Origin: Sideroxydans lithotrophicus
GTDB taxonomy: Bacteria > Pseudomonadota > Gammaproteobacteria > Burkholderiales > Sulfuriferulaceae
Direction of reading: 5' to 3'
Assembly: GCA_022736605.1 (NCBI GenBank)
Contig: DZDB01000022.1
Span: forward strand, 1 to 19,561
DNA: 19,561 nt
A model generated the notes under the pieces. The model did no database searches and was not told the DNA's origin. It saw only the letters and a program-made list of their open reading frames with translations. Positions 5,766 to 13,197 of this stretch are shown one piece after another; the first letter of the stretch is position 1, and each line of letters begins with the position of its first letter. Made by a program: the position numbers and the translations under genes.

Positions 5766-7573
5766 GCGCGTCGTACAGGCGTCGCGCGTCCGGCTATGCC
5801 TGGTTATTGATGCTGTGGTGGCCCTTGTCGGCAACAGCACTGCAAAACCAGCTTGCCGACAACCCCTCACCGTACCTGGCAATGCACGCCACCGATCCGG
5901 TGGCGTGGCAAACCTGGACACCGCAAACGCTGGCGCTAGCCCGACGTGAGCATAAACTTATTTATGTATCAGTCGGTTACTTTTCCTGTCACTGGTGCCA
6001 CGTCATGCAGCAGGAAAGCTATCGCAATCCTGAAATTGCGGCGGTGCTGAATCGTGATTTCATTCCGGTCAAAGTAGATCGTGAGCTGGAAACCAGTCTG
6101 GACGGGGATTTGCAGCTATTTTCAGAACGTACTCAACGGCAAGCCGGTTGGCCGCTGAATGCTTTTGTCACGCCGACGGGTTATCCGCTGTTGACGGTAC
6201 TCTATTTGCCACCGAAAGATTTTCTCGGCGTGCTGAACCGGCTCGCGCTGCGCTGGCAGCAAGATGCCACTGCGCTGAGTCAGTTGGCACAGCAGGCAGC
6301 GCAAACTCCGCAAGTTTCGCCCGCTAATCCAGTCGCGCTCAAGCTTGCGATGCAGGCTGAACTGGATCGTGCCATGCAGAAAACGGCATTGCAAAACGCG
6401 GATACCCTGCAAGGTGGTTTTGGCCAGGTGAGTAAATTCCCCATGACGCCGCAATTGAATGCCTTGCTGAGCCTGCAAGCACGCCAGCCTGATCCAAACA
6501 TCCGGCAGTTTCTGCTTCTGACACTGGATCAGATGCGTACGCAGGGCCTGAATGATCAAATCGGTGGTGGCTTTTTCCGCTACACCACCGACCCGGATTG
6601 GCATACGCCGCACTTCGAAAAGATGCTCTACGACAATGCGCAGTTGGCACTGTTGTATTTACGCGCTGCCAACCAGTTCAGGCAGCCGGACTACCGTGAT
6701 ACTGCCTACCGCACGCTGGATTTCATGCTCGCAAAAATGACCGATGCGCGCACCGGAGGGATGATGTCGAGCCTCTCGGCAGTGGATCAAAAAGGTCAGG
6801 AAGGCGCGGCGTATTTATGGTCGCGTGCGCAGATTGAAGCGCTTTTAACGCCGGCAGAATTCCAGCTGGTGCGCAAGCTTTGGCAGCTTGATCATGCGCC
6901 GGAATTCGAGCTGGGCTATTTACCCATTCAGCGCGGACAATCTGAAGCCAGTGAAGCCGCGACGATGAAGATGATCGTTGGCAAGCTGGCGCAGGCACGA
7001 GCGCAGCGCAGTGTGCCGCAAGACACCAAACAGATTGCCAGTTTGAACGGACTGGCGTTGAGCGCGTTAAGCAAGGCTGCCTTGGATGCACCGCGTTACC
7101 GTGCTGCAGCACAAGGTGTACATGATTTTATCTGGCAAACGCTGTGGCAGAACGGCACACTTGCCAAAGCCTATGCGGGTGGCAAGGTAATCGGGTTAGG
7201 GGAGCTGGATGATTACGCCTTTGTTGCGGCGGGGCTGTCCGATTATGCAAAGCTGACGGGGCAAGTCGAACACCAGCAGCAGGCACTTGAGGTGCAACGT
7301 GCGGCCTGGCTGCGTTTTTATAGCCGGGAAGGCTGGAAAACCCAGCAGCGCAGCTTGCTATCCAACATGCGCCCGGTGCCAGCATTGGCCGATGGCGCAA
7401 TGCCATCACCCAGCGCCCGATTAATTCAGCTCGGACTTGCCTCGACAGACGCCAGCCTGCGTCAACAAGCACGCAACGCACTGAAATTTGGAATAAATAA
7501 AGTGAGAACGGACGTATTCGAATATGCGAGCTATCTTGATGTGTTAGCGGATAGTCTGCTAACGCATCCTTGA
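5747..7573 (+). CDS. DUF255 thioredoxin-fold / six-hairpin protein (YyaL/SPATA20 family)
   Basis: 608 residues. The N-terminal thioredoxin-like domain has the family hallmarks NPSPYLAMHATDPVAW (39-54) and GYFSCHWCHVMQQES (77-91) with a CxxC pair, C81 and C84. The remainder is an alpha/alpha barrel resembling N-acylglucosamine epimerases, with GGGFFRYTTDPDWHTPHFEK and MLYDNAQLALLYL conserved. The biochemical role of the family is not established. Residues 16-33 are hydrophobic (YAWLLMLWWPLSATA), so export or membrane anchoring is likely, unlike many cytoplasmic relatives. The start lies inside zwf (19-base overlap) with AGGA directly against the ATG, a poor Shine-Dalgarno; no better in-frame start precedes the conserved region except TTG/ATG codons within the hydrophobic segment, which would shorten the signal. 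The stop lies 5 bases from the end of the convergent protease gene. Confidence 0.9.
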   Translation: MAQRPVSASYRRRASGYAWLLMLWWPLSATALQNQLADNPSPYLAMHATDPVAWQTWTPQTLALARREHKLIYVSVGYFSCHWCHVMQQESYRNPEIAAVLNRDFIPVKVDRELETSLDGDLQLFSERTQRQAGWPLNAFVTPTGYPLLTVLYLPPKDFLGVLNRLALRWQQDATALSQLAQQAAQTPQVSPANPVALKLAMQAELDRAMQKTALQNADTLQGGFGQVSKFPMTPQLNALLSLQARQPDPNIRQFLLLTLDQMRTQGLNDQIGGGFFRYTTDPDWHTPHFEKMLYDNAQLALLYLRAANQFRQPDYRDTAYRTLDFMLAKMTDARTGGMMSSLSAVDQKGQEGAAYLWSRAQIEALLTPAEFQLVRKLWQLDHAPEFELGYLPIQRGQSEASEAATMKMIVGKLAQARAQRSVPQDTKQIASLNGLALSALSKAALDAPRYRAAAQGVHDFIWQTLWQNGTLAKAYAGGKVIGLGELDDYAFVAAGLSDYAKLTGQVEHQQQALEVQRAAWLRFYSREGWKTQQRSLLSNMRPVPALADGAMPSPSARLIQLGLASTDASLRQQARNALKFGINKVRTDVFEYASYLDVLADSLLTHP

Positions 7574-7578
7574 TAGCA

Positions 7579-8748
7579 TCATTCTTCCTGATCACTAGCT
7601 GGTTGCCGGATACGCGGGCGCGTATCCACTTTGACTGCAGCCAGCATGGTTTTGTCGTTACGTAGCAGTTTGATTTGAGCTGTTTGGCCTGGCACAAGCA
7701 TTGCAATCAGGTTGAGCAAGGCGCTGGAATCGCTGATATTTTTATCGTTGACGCTCACCAGAATGTCTCCAGGTCGAATCCCGGCGCGATCAGCAGGGCC
7801 GCCTTTCAGAATGCCGGCGATCAATGCGCCATTGGCATCTTTAAGCTTGAATGATTCAGCCAGTTCCGGCGTCATATCCTGTACTTCTACACCCATCCAG
7901 CCGCGTATGACCGAGCCATGCTTGATGATCTGATCCATTACCTGCAACACCAGGCTGGCGGGAATGGCAAAGCCGATGCCTTGTGATCCACCGGTGCGCG
8001 TATAAATCGCGCTGTTGATGCCGATCATGTTGCCGTTGGCATCGACCAGGGGGCCACCGGAGTTACCGGGGTTGATGGCTGCATCGGTCTGGATGAAGTT
8101 CTCAAAAGTATTGATGCCCAGGTGCGTGCGTCCCAAGGCACTGATAATGCCCATGGTGACTGTTTGACCCACGCCGAACGGGTCACCGATGGCGAGTACA
8201 ATATCCCCCACGTTGGCTTTGTCCGACTGCCCGAAGCTGATAGCAGGCAAGCCCGTCAGATTGACTTTCAGTACGGCCAGATCGGTTTCAGGATCAGAAC
8301 CTACAACCCGCGCCATGACGGTTCGACCATCATGCAGTGCGACCTGGATTTCATCCGCAGCTTCAACCACGTGATGGTTGGTCAGGATATAGCCATCTGC
8401 GCTGACGATGACACCGGAACCGAGATTGTTGACACGTTGCGGGCGCGTATCCTCAGACTGGCCAAAAAACTGTCTGAAAGCCGGGTCGTTGATGTGCGGA
8501 TTTCGTATCTGTTTTACTTCTTTACTGGTAAAGACATTGACGACCGACGGAATGGCTTTCTTTGATGCGACACTCAACGAGGTGATCTGTGTGCCGGATA
8601 CAGGAGAAACGACTTCTTTGACGGTAATGCCGCCAGATGCAGGCGCGTTGCGCCAGCTTAACCAGTCTGGGCGAAAAATAATGACAACCAGCAAAACACC
8701 CAAAGCCACCGTGGTGCTTTGTGCAAAAATCAGCCAGAACTTGCGCAT
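7579..8748 (-). CDS. DegS/DegQ-type periplasmic serine protease, single PDZ
   Basis: 389 residues from ATG at 8748. The N-terminal membrane anchor (FWLIFAQSTTVALGVLLVV, residues 4-22) is followed by a trypsin-like protease domain with an intact triad. H126 is in LTNHHVVEA, D156 in SDPETDLAVL and S230 in NPGNSGGPLV. One PDZ domain follows (about 282-375: RGWMGVEVQDM, AGIRPGDILVSVND). A membrane anchor plus one PDZ is the DegS/AlgW architecture, a periplasmic sensor protease for misfolded outer-membrane proteins. DegQ and MucD have two PDZ domains. An upstream in-frame ATG at 8811 would add 21 hydrophobic residues; neither start has a clear Shine-Dalgarno, but family proteins begin MRKxWLIFAQ. 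Lying next to petABC is a conserved betaproteobacterial arrangement. Confidence 0.93.
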   Translation of the reverse strand: MRKFWLIFAQSTTVALGVLLVVIIFRPDWLSWRNAPASGGITVKEVVSPVSGTQITSLSVASKKAIPSVVNVFTSKEVKQIRNPHINDPAFRQFFGQSEDTRPQRVNNLGSGVIVSADGYILTNHHVVEAADEIQVALHDGRTVMARVVGSDPETDLAVLKVNLTGLPAISFGQSDKANVGDIVLAIGDPFGVGQTVTMGIISALGRTHLGINTFENFIQTDAAINPGNSGGPLVDANGNMIGINSAIYTRTGGSQGIGFAIPASLVLQVMDQIIKHGSVIRGWMGVEVQDMTPELAESFKLKDANGALIAGILKGGPADRAGIRPGDILVSVNDKNISDSSALLNLIAMLVPGQTAQIKLLRNDKTMLAAVKVDTRPRIRQPASDQEE

Positions 8749-8850
8749 GAAAAAACCCAACAAAACAATTAACCTCAAAATTATACAGAAGCAGGGCGCC
8801 TGATACTTCATGTTGAAACAAAATTCGCATCTAAATGGTATTGGGGGCTT

Positions 8851-8878
8851 TATGTTTCAAGTGAGTTTTGGGTAAAAT
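8851..8878 (+). promoter_or_regulatory. Candidate promoter of petABC
   Basis: TAAAAT at 8873-8878, preceded by GGG and followed by AGCGG, is a good sigma-70 -10 candidate 42 bases before petA. The -35 region is weak (T-rich sequence near 8850-8856). The whole protease-petA gap (8749-8920) shows no gene; both divergent promoters must lie in it. Confidence 0.35.
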
Positions 8879-8920
8879 AGCGGTTTTTGTAAGTTTGCTT
8901 TACCTAGACAGGGAAAATGT

Positions 8921-9514
8921 ATGAGTGAACAGCAAGTGGATAATGGCAAGCGGCGCTTCCTAATCGCCGCCACGACAGCAGTAGGGGGAATTGCCGGTGT
9001 CGCGGTGATCGCCCCCTTTGTTATGAGCATGATGCCCAGTCAGCGAGCCAAGGCGGCAGGCGCACCTGTTGAAGTCGATATCAGCAAGATTGAGCCTGGC
9101 ATGCTTCTCGCCGTAGCGTGGCAAGGCAAGCCGGTGTGGGTTGTCAACCGTACCAAGACGATGCTCAAGGATTTGCCTACCAACGACAGCCGTTTGGTTG
9201 ATCCAAAATCCGAACAGGAGCAGCAACCTCCCTATGCCAAAAATGAATTCCGTTCGATCAAACCAGAATATCTGGTGGTTGTTGGTATCTGTACCCACTT
9301 AGGTTGCTCACCCACGTACCGCCCTGAAATGGCGCCACCTGATCTAGGCCCAAAATGGGATGGTGGCTGGTTCTGCCCATGTCATGGCTCCAAGTACGAC
9401 CTGTCTGCGCGCGTGTATAAAGACGTGCCGGCACCATTGAATATGGTCATTCCCCCTCACCATTATCTGTCCGACACCCGTATTCTGGTTGGCGAAGGCC
9501 CCAAAGGAGCTTAA
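8921..9514 (+). CDS. petA: Ubiquinol-cytochrome c reductase, Rieske iron-sulfur subunit
   Basis: 197 residues, normal length. This [2Fe-2S] subunit of the cytochrome bc1 complex passes electrons from ubiquinol to cytochrome c1. A twin-arginine segment (KRRFLIAATTAVGG, from residue 10) starts the N-terminal membrane anchor, consistent with Tat export of a folded cofactor protein. The cluster motifs are C124-T-H126-L-G-C129 and C152-P-C154-H155. By family knowledge C124, H126, C152 and H155 bind the cluster, and C129/C154 form the disulfide. The start has AGGGA 7 bases upstream. It is first in the petABC operon, with petB beginning 3 bases after its stop. Confidence 0.98.
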   Translation: MSEQQVDNGKRRFLIAATTAVGGIAGVAVIAPFVMSMMPSQRAKAAGAPVEVDISKIEPGMLLAVAWQGKPVWVVNRTKTMLKDLPTNDSRLVDPKSEQEQQPPYAKNEFRSIKPEYLVVVGICTHLGCSPTYRPEMAPPDLGPKWDGGWFCPCHGSKYDLSARVYKDVPAPLNMVIPPHHYLSDTRILVGEGPKGA

Positions 9515-9517
9515 TCG

Positions 9518-10741
9518 ATGAGTACCATGCAAAAACTCGTTGGCTGGATCGACGATCGCTTTCCCCTGACGTCGAACTGGAAAACGCACCTGTCAGAGTA
9601 TTACGCACCTAAAAATTTCAATTTCTGGTATTTCTTTGGCTCGCTGGCGTTGTTGGTGCTTGTGCTGCAAATTGTCACCGGTATTTTCCTGACAATGAAC
9701 TACAAACCAGACGCAACCCTGGCATTTCTGTCTGTTGAGTACATCATGCGCGACGTGGAATGGGGCTGGTTGATCCGCTACATGCACTCGACTGGCGCGT
9801 CGATGTTCTTTGTAGTGGTCTATCTGCACATGTTCCGCGGATTGATGTACGGTTCCTATCGCAAACCACGCGAACTGATCTGGATTTTTGGTATGTTCCT
9901 GTACCTTGCCTTGATGGCTGAGGCATTCATGGGGTATCTGTTGCCATGGGGTCAGATGTCTTATTGGGGTGCGCAGGTTATTATTTCCCTGTTTGGTGCA
10001 ATTCCGGTTGTGGGTGATGCCCTGTCAACCTGGATTCGCGGTGACTATGTGGTATCCGATGCAACACTAAACCGGTTCTTTGCATTCCATGTGATTGCAT
10101 TGCCGCTGGTGCTGGTGGGCTTGGTTGCGGCACACATCATTGCCTTGCACGAAGTGGGCTCGAACAACCCGGATGGTATTGAAATCAAGAAACACAAAGA
10201 TCCGGTCACGCACATTCCGCTGGACGGCATCCCGTTCCATCCTTATTACACCGTCAAGGATATTATGGGCGTTGTTGTCTTCCTGATGGTGTTTACGGCG
10301 ATTGTGTTTTTTGCGCCTGAAATGGGTGGCTGGTTCCTTGAACCGGATAACTTCATCCCTGCCAACGGCCTGAAAACGCCTGAACATATCGTGCCATTGT
10401 GGTATTTCACCCCGTTCTACGCGATTCTGCGCGCCGTTCCAGACAAATTCATGGGCGTGGTAGCGATGGGTGCGGCTGTGGTGATCATGTTCTTCCTGCC
10501 CTGGCTGGATCGCTCCAAGGTTAAATCGATTCGTTATCGTGGCAACCTGTACAAAACCATCCTGACGCTGTTCGTTATCAGCTTTATCGGTTTGGGTTAC
10601 CTTGGGACGCAGGCTCCAACAGCGGTTACGACCAACATTGCACGTGTGCTGAGTATTATTTACTTCGCATTTTTCCTGCTGATGCCTTGGTATACAAAAA
10701 TCGATAAAACCAAACCTGAACCAGAAAGGGTGACTGGATAA
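9518..10741 (+). CDS. petB: Cytochrome b of the bc1 complex
   Basis: 407 residues with the eight or so membrane helices of a full-length (unsplit) cytochrome b. Haem ligands are the pairs H90/H104 (YMHSTGASMFF, VVYLHMFRG) and H191/H206 (FFAFHVIALPL, VAAHIIALHE), spaced 14 and 15 residues. LLPWGQMSYWGA and the helix after SNNPDG are typical. The quinol-oxidation (Qo) motif, PEWY in mitochondria and many bacteria, reads PLWY here (293-296). An AAAGGAG Shine-Dalgarno sits inside the end of petA, 8 bases before the ATG. The stop overlaps petC by one base (TAATG). Confidence 0.98.
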   Translation: MSTMQKLVGWIDDRFPLTSNWKTHLSEYYAPKNFNFWYFFGSLALLVLVLQIVTGIFLTMNYKPDATLAFLSVEYIMRDVEWGWLIRYMHSTGASMFFVVVYLHMFRGLMYGSYRKPRELIWIFGMFLYLALMAEAFMGYLLPWGQMSYWGAQVIISLFGAIPVVGDALSTWIRGDYVVSDATLNRFFAFHVIALPLVLVGLVAAHIIALHEVGSNNPDGIEIKKHKDPVTHIPLDGIPFHPYYTVKDIMGVVVFLMVFTAIVFFAPEMGGWFLEPDNFIPANGLKTPEHIVPLWYFTPFYAILRAVPDKFMGVVAMGAAVVIMFFLPWLDRSKVKSIRYRGNLYKTILTLFVISFIGLGYLGTQAPTAVTTNIARVLSIIYFAFFLLMPWYTKIDKTKPEPERVTG

Positions 10742-11454
10742 TGAAGAAGTTTTTACTTGCGTTGCTGTTTGTACCGCTTACAGCATTTGCTTCTGAGGGG
10801 AATATTCACCTCGACAAAGCGCCGATCAATCTGAATGACTACGGTTCTTTACAGCGTGGTGCGCGGATATTTACCAACTATTGCCTGTCATGTCATAGTG
10901 CTGCGGCCATGCGTTACTCACGTATGGAAGACATTGGACTGAGCAAGGATCAGATTAAAAATAACCTGATGTTTGCAACCGACCAAGTGGGCAATCCGAT
11001 GACGATCAGCATGACACCGGATGAAGCCAAGTTATGGTTTGGGGCAGCACCGCCGGATTTGTCGGTTGAGGCGCGTGCACGCACACCGGACTGGCTGTAT
11101 ACCTACCTGCGTAGCTTTTACCGTGACGACTCGCGCCCGACTGGCTGGAATAACACGGTATTTGAAAAAGTCGGAATGCCTCATGTGTTATGGAGTTTGC
11201 AGGGGGTTCAGCATCTTAAAGAACCAGCTGAAGGCGAGCATGGCGCACCTGATTTTACGTTAGTTCACCCTGGTAAAATGAGCCCGGCTGAATACAACGC
11301 AATGGTCGGTGATCTGGTGAATTACCTCACCTGGATGGCAGAGCCCGCCAAGACGACCCGTCTGGAGCTAGGTGTAGTTGTATTACTGTTCTTGGGCTTG
11401 TTCTTCATTTTGGCCTACTATCTCAAGAAAGAGTTCTGGAAAGATATCCACTAA
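10741..11454 (+). CDS. petC: Cytochrome c1 of the bc1 complex
   Basis: 237 residues. Signal peptide about 1-18 (MKKFLLALLFVPLTAFAS). The covalent haem c site is C48-L-S-C51-H52, and the likely axial methionine is M146 in VGMPHVLW, the usual position. A single C-terminal membrane helix (VVVLLFLGLFFILAYYL) followed by a basic KKEFWKDIH tail anchors it in the inner membrane with the haem domain in the periplasm. It accepts electrons from the Rieske protein and reduces soluble cytochrome c. The start overlaps the petB stop by one base, with AAAGGG about 10 bases upstream. Confidence 0.98.
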   Translation: MKKFLLALLFVPLTAFASEGNIHLDKAPINLNDYGSLQRGARIFTNYCLSCHSAAAMRYSRMEDIGLSKDQIKNNLMFATDQVGNPMTISMTPDEAKLWFGAAPPDLSVEARARTPDWLYTYLRSFYRDDSRPTGWNNTVFEKVGMPHVLWSLQGVQHLKEPAEGEHGAPDFTLVHPGKMSPAEYNAMVGDLVNYLTWMAEPAKTTRLELGVVVLLFLGLFFILAYYLKKEFWKDIH

Positions 11455-11486
11455 GCGCAACGTCACTGTTAATCGTTGTACTGCAC

Positions 11487-11508
11487 GGCCGGCGAGTAAT
11501 CGTCGGCC
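11487..11508 (+). terminator. Stem-loop between petC and sspA
   Basis: GGCCGGCGA (11487-11495), loop GTAA, TCGTCGGCC (11500-11508): a 9-base stem with one G-U pair and a stable GNRA tetraloop. Only a loose ATTTT follows, so termination would be partial. It may instead act as an mRNA 3'-end stabiliser for petABC, with sspAB expressed by read-through. Confidence 0.45.
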
Positions 11509-11531
11509 ATGTCATTTTAAGGTAAAGCATC

Positions 11532-12131
11532 ATGATGACTTTGTATTCGGGCAATACCTGCCCTTACAGCCAGCGCTGCCGTATCGTCCTGTTTGAAAAG
11601 GGCATGGATTTTGAAGTAATCGACGTTGATTTGCATAACAAGCCAGAAGATCTTGCGTTGATGAACCCCTACAACCGAGTGCCAGTATTGGTCGAGCGCG
11701 ACCTGATTTTGTATGAAGCCAATATCATCAATGAATACATTGATGAACGCTTCCCGCATCCACAGTTAATGCCTGCCGATCCTGTAATGCGCGCGCGCGC
11801 CCGGCTGTTTTTGTTCAACTTTGAGCAAGATTTATTCAGCCACATACATGCCATTGAGCACGGCAGCCAGAAAGCTGCTGAGAAAGCACGCGCCCTGGTA
11901 CGTGACAGCCTGACCCAGATCGCCCCGATTTTTGCCAAGCAGAAATATATGCTGCACGACGATTTTTCGATGCTGGATGTAGCCATTGCGCCGTTACTGT
12001 GGCGTCTGGATCATTATGATATTCAATTGCCGCGCCAGGCAGCCAACTTGCTCAAATACGCTGAGCGTATCTTCAGTCGGCCTGCATTCATCGAGGCACT
12101 GACACCCAACGAAAAAGCCATGCGCAAATAA
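11532..12131 (+). CDS. sspA: Stringent starvation protein A (GST-fold, RNA polymerase-associated)
   Basis: 199 residues, typical length. An N-terminal thioredoxin-like GST domain (LYSGNTCPYSQRCRIVLFEK, cis-Pro region NRVPVLVERDLILYEANIINEYID) is followed by an all-helical C-terminal domain with FNFEQDLF and MLDVAIAPLLWRL. SspA binds RNA polymerase and adjusts transcription during starvation and stress in proteobacteria. It lies 77 bases after petC and 5 bases before sspB, the standard order. The next codon at 11535 is also ATG; AAGGTAAAG upstream favours 11532. Confidence 0.96.
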   Translation: MMTLYSGNTCPYSQRCRIVLFEKGMDFEVIDVDLHNKPEDLALMNPYNRVPVLVERDLILYEANIINEYIDERFPHPQLMPADPVMRARARLFLFNFEQDLFSHIHAIEHGSQKAAEKARALVRDSLTQIAPIFAKQKYMLHDDFSMLDVAIAPLLWRLDHYDIQLPRQAANLLKYAERIFSRPAFIEALTPNEKAMRK

Positions 12132-12136
12132 CGTCG

Positions 12137-12523
12137 ATGCCATCCACCAAACCCTATTTACTGCGCGCCATTTACGAGTGGTGCGTAGACAGTGGCTTCA
12201 CACCCTATCTTTCGGTGAAGGTGAACGCGCAGACGCGGGTACCGATGGAGTTTGTCAAAGATGGGCAGATTGTGCTGAACCTGTCGACAGGTGCTACGCG
12301 GAATTTGGTGATGGATAACGACTGGGTGCAATTTTCCGCGCGCTTTGGTGGTGTTTCACGCGAGTTACAGATTCCGCTGTCGGCAGTGCTGGGCATATTT
12401 GCCAAGGAAAATGGCGAGGGGATGGGCTTTCCACCTGAAGAAATAACGGCCAATCCTGATTCGGAACCCACACCGCCGGAAACACCGAAACCCGGGAAGC
12501 CTCGTCTGCAAATCGTCAAATGA
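12137..12523 (+). CDS. sspB: ClpXP adaptor SspB (specificity-enhancing factor)
   Basis: 128 residues. It binds ssrA-tagged peptides from stalled ribosomes and delivers them to ClpXP. The folded domain (about 1-97) has KPYLLRAIYEWCVDSGFTPY, VPMEFVKDGQIVLNLS and the GRIFG-like sheet region. A flexible Pro/Glu-rich linker (about 98-121) follows, and the C-terminal ClpX-binding tail PRLQIVK ends the protein, matching the family's XB motif. The Shine-Dalgarno is weak and the gap to sspA is 5 bases, so coupling with sspA translation is likely. Confidence 0.96.
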   Translation: MPSTKPYLLRAIYEWCVDSGFTPYLSVKVNAQTRVPMEFVKDGQIVLNLSTGATRNLVMDNDWVQFSARFGGVSRELQIPLSAVLGIFAKENGEGMGFPPEEITANPDSEPTPPETPKPGKPRLQIVK

Positions 12524-12548
12524 AGCTGCTCTGGTAGATATTTACAGC

Positions 12549-12590
12549 TTATATCGCAACGAATTAGTCTGTATAAAGTGCTTTTTACAG
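12549..12590 (+). promoter_or_regulatory. Candidate promoter with inverted repeat upstream of DUF302 gene
   Basis: TTATAT (12549-12554) and TATAAA (12572-12577) at 17-base spacing could be a weak sigma-70 promoter. CTGTATAAA (12569-12577) and TTTTTACAG (12582-12590) pair with one mismatch around GTGC, overlapping the -10. This could be an operator or a leader hairpin. Confidence 0.3.
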
Positions 12591-12612
12591 CAACTGAATC
12601 TGGAGACGAACA

Positions 12613-13140
12613 ATGCGCGCATTACCTAAACTTTTAACTGCCTGCCTGCTCGGACTGACTTTGCTGTCGGGTCCGAGTTTCGCAGCTACCAGTTCGAAAG
12701 CCGTCAAAGCTACCGAGAAAATTCTTCCCAATATTTATAAAATCCCTTTGGCCAAAGGGGTTTCAATGGATGACGCCGTCGATTCCATGAAACTGCGTGC
12801 CAATGCACTCAATATTAAACTCGTAGCTGAATTGCCTTTGTCCAAACAAGTCGAGGCGATGACCGGCAAGCCGGAACGCCGCATGACGATTTTCCAATTT
12901 TGCGATGCCCTGACAGCGAAAGATCTGGTTGATCTGGACATGGATTTTGCGATTTTTCTGCCATGCAGAATCGCCATGATCGAAGATAAAAATGGTCAGG
13001 CTTGGTTAATCATGATGGACATGAATGTTAACCAATTGTCCAAAGCCGCGCAGATGAACGCCGAGTTGACTGCAAAAATCAAAAAGGTGCGTGATGGCCT
13101 GATTGAAATCATGAAAGCCGGTGCTAACGGCGACCTGTAA
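12613..13140 (+). CDS. Secreted DUF302 protein
   Basis: 175 residues with a Sec signal peptide (about 1-24, ending GPSFA). The mature part carries a DUF302 domain: GVSMDDAVDSMKLRANALNI, PLSKQVEAMTGKPERRM, IFQFCDALTAKDLVD and FLPCRIAMIEDKNGQAWL. Two cysteines, C97 and C118, flank the core. DUF302 proteins have no established biochemical function; export and a conserved cysteine pair suggest a periplasmic redox, metal or sulfur role, which is inference. GGAGA lies 9 bases before the ATG. The gene has its own upstream region and a strong terminator right after, so it is probably monocistronic. A second, more divergent DUF302 gene lies at 15236-15733. Confidence 0.88.
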   Translation: MRALPKLLTACLLGLTLLSGPSFAATSSKAVKATEKILPNIYKIPLAKGVSMDDAVDSMKLRANALNIKLVAELPLSKQVEAMTGKPERRMTIFQFCDALTAKDLVDLDMDFAIFLPCRIAMIEDKNGQAWLIMMDMNVNQLSKAAQMNAELTAKIKKVRDGLIEIMKAGANGDL

Positions 13141-13158
13141 TTCATCCAGATGGGTGCT

Positions 13159-13188
13159 AAAAAGGCAGGCGTTAACGCCTGCCTTTTT
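13159..13188. terminator. Bidirectional intrinsic terminator
   Basis: A perfect palindrome centred at 13173/13174, GGCAGGCGTT/AACGCCTGCC, extended by A-runs on the left and a T-run on the right. It serves the DUF302 gene rightward and the prmB operon leftward, as the two converge here (13140 and 13198). Confidence 0.9.
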
Positions 13189-13197
13189 TATTCAGTT

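Noticed and set aside
5744..5772. GGAAT followed by CGTC near the DUF255 start
   Set aside because: The spacing is 20 bases instead of 17 and it falls inside the zwf coding sequence, so it is taken as a chance match.
7579..8748. The DegS-like protease as the site-1 protease for the anti-sigma factor at 2497-3225
   Set aside because: It is tempting because DegS cleaves RseA in enterobacteria. But this gene belongs to the conserved protease-petABC arrangement, is over 4 kb away, and the anti-sigma periplasmic domain is a folded DsrE-like domain unlike RseA. No direct evidence.
8749..8811. Upstream ATG at 8811 for the protease
   Set aside because: It would add a second hydrophobic stretch before the conserved MRKxWLIFAQ start and has no Shine-Dalgarno.
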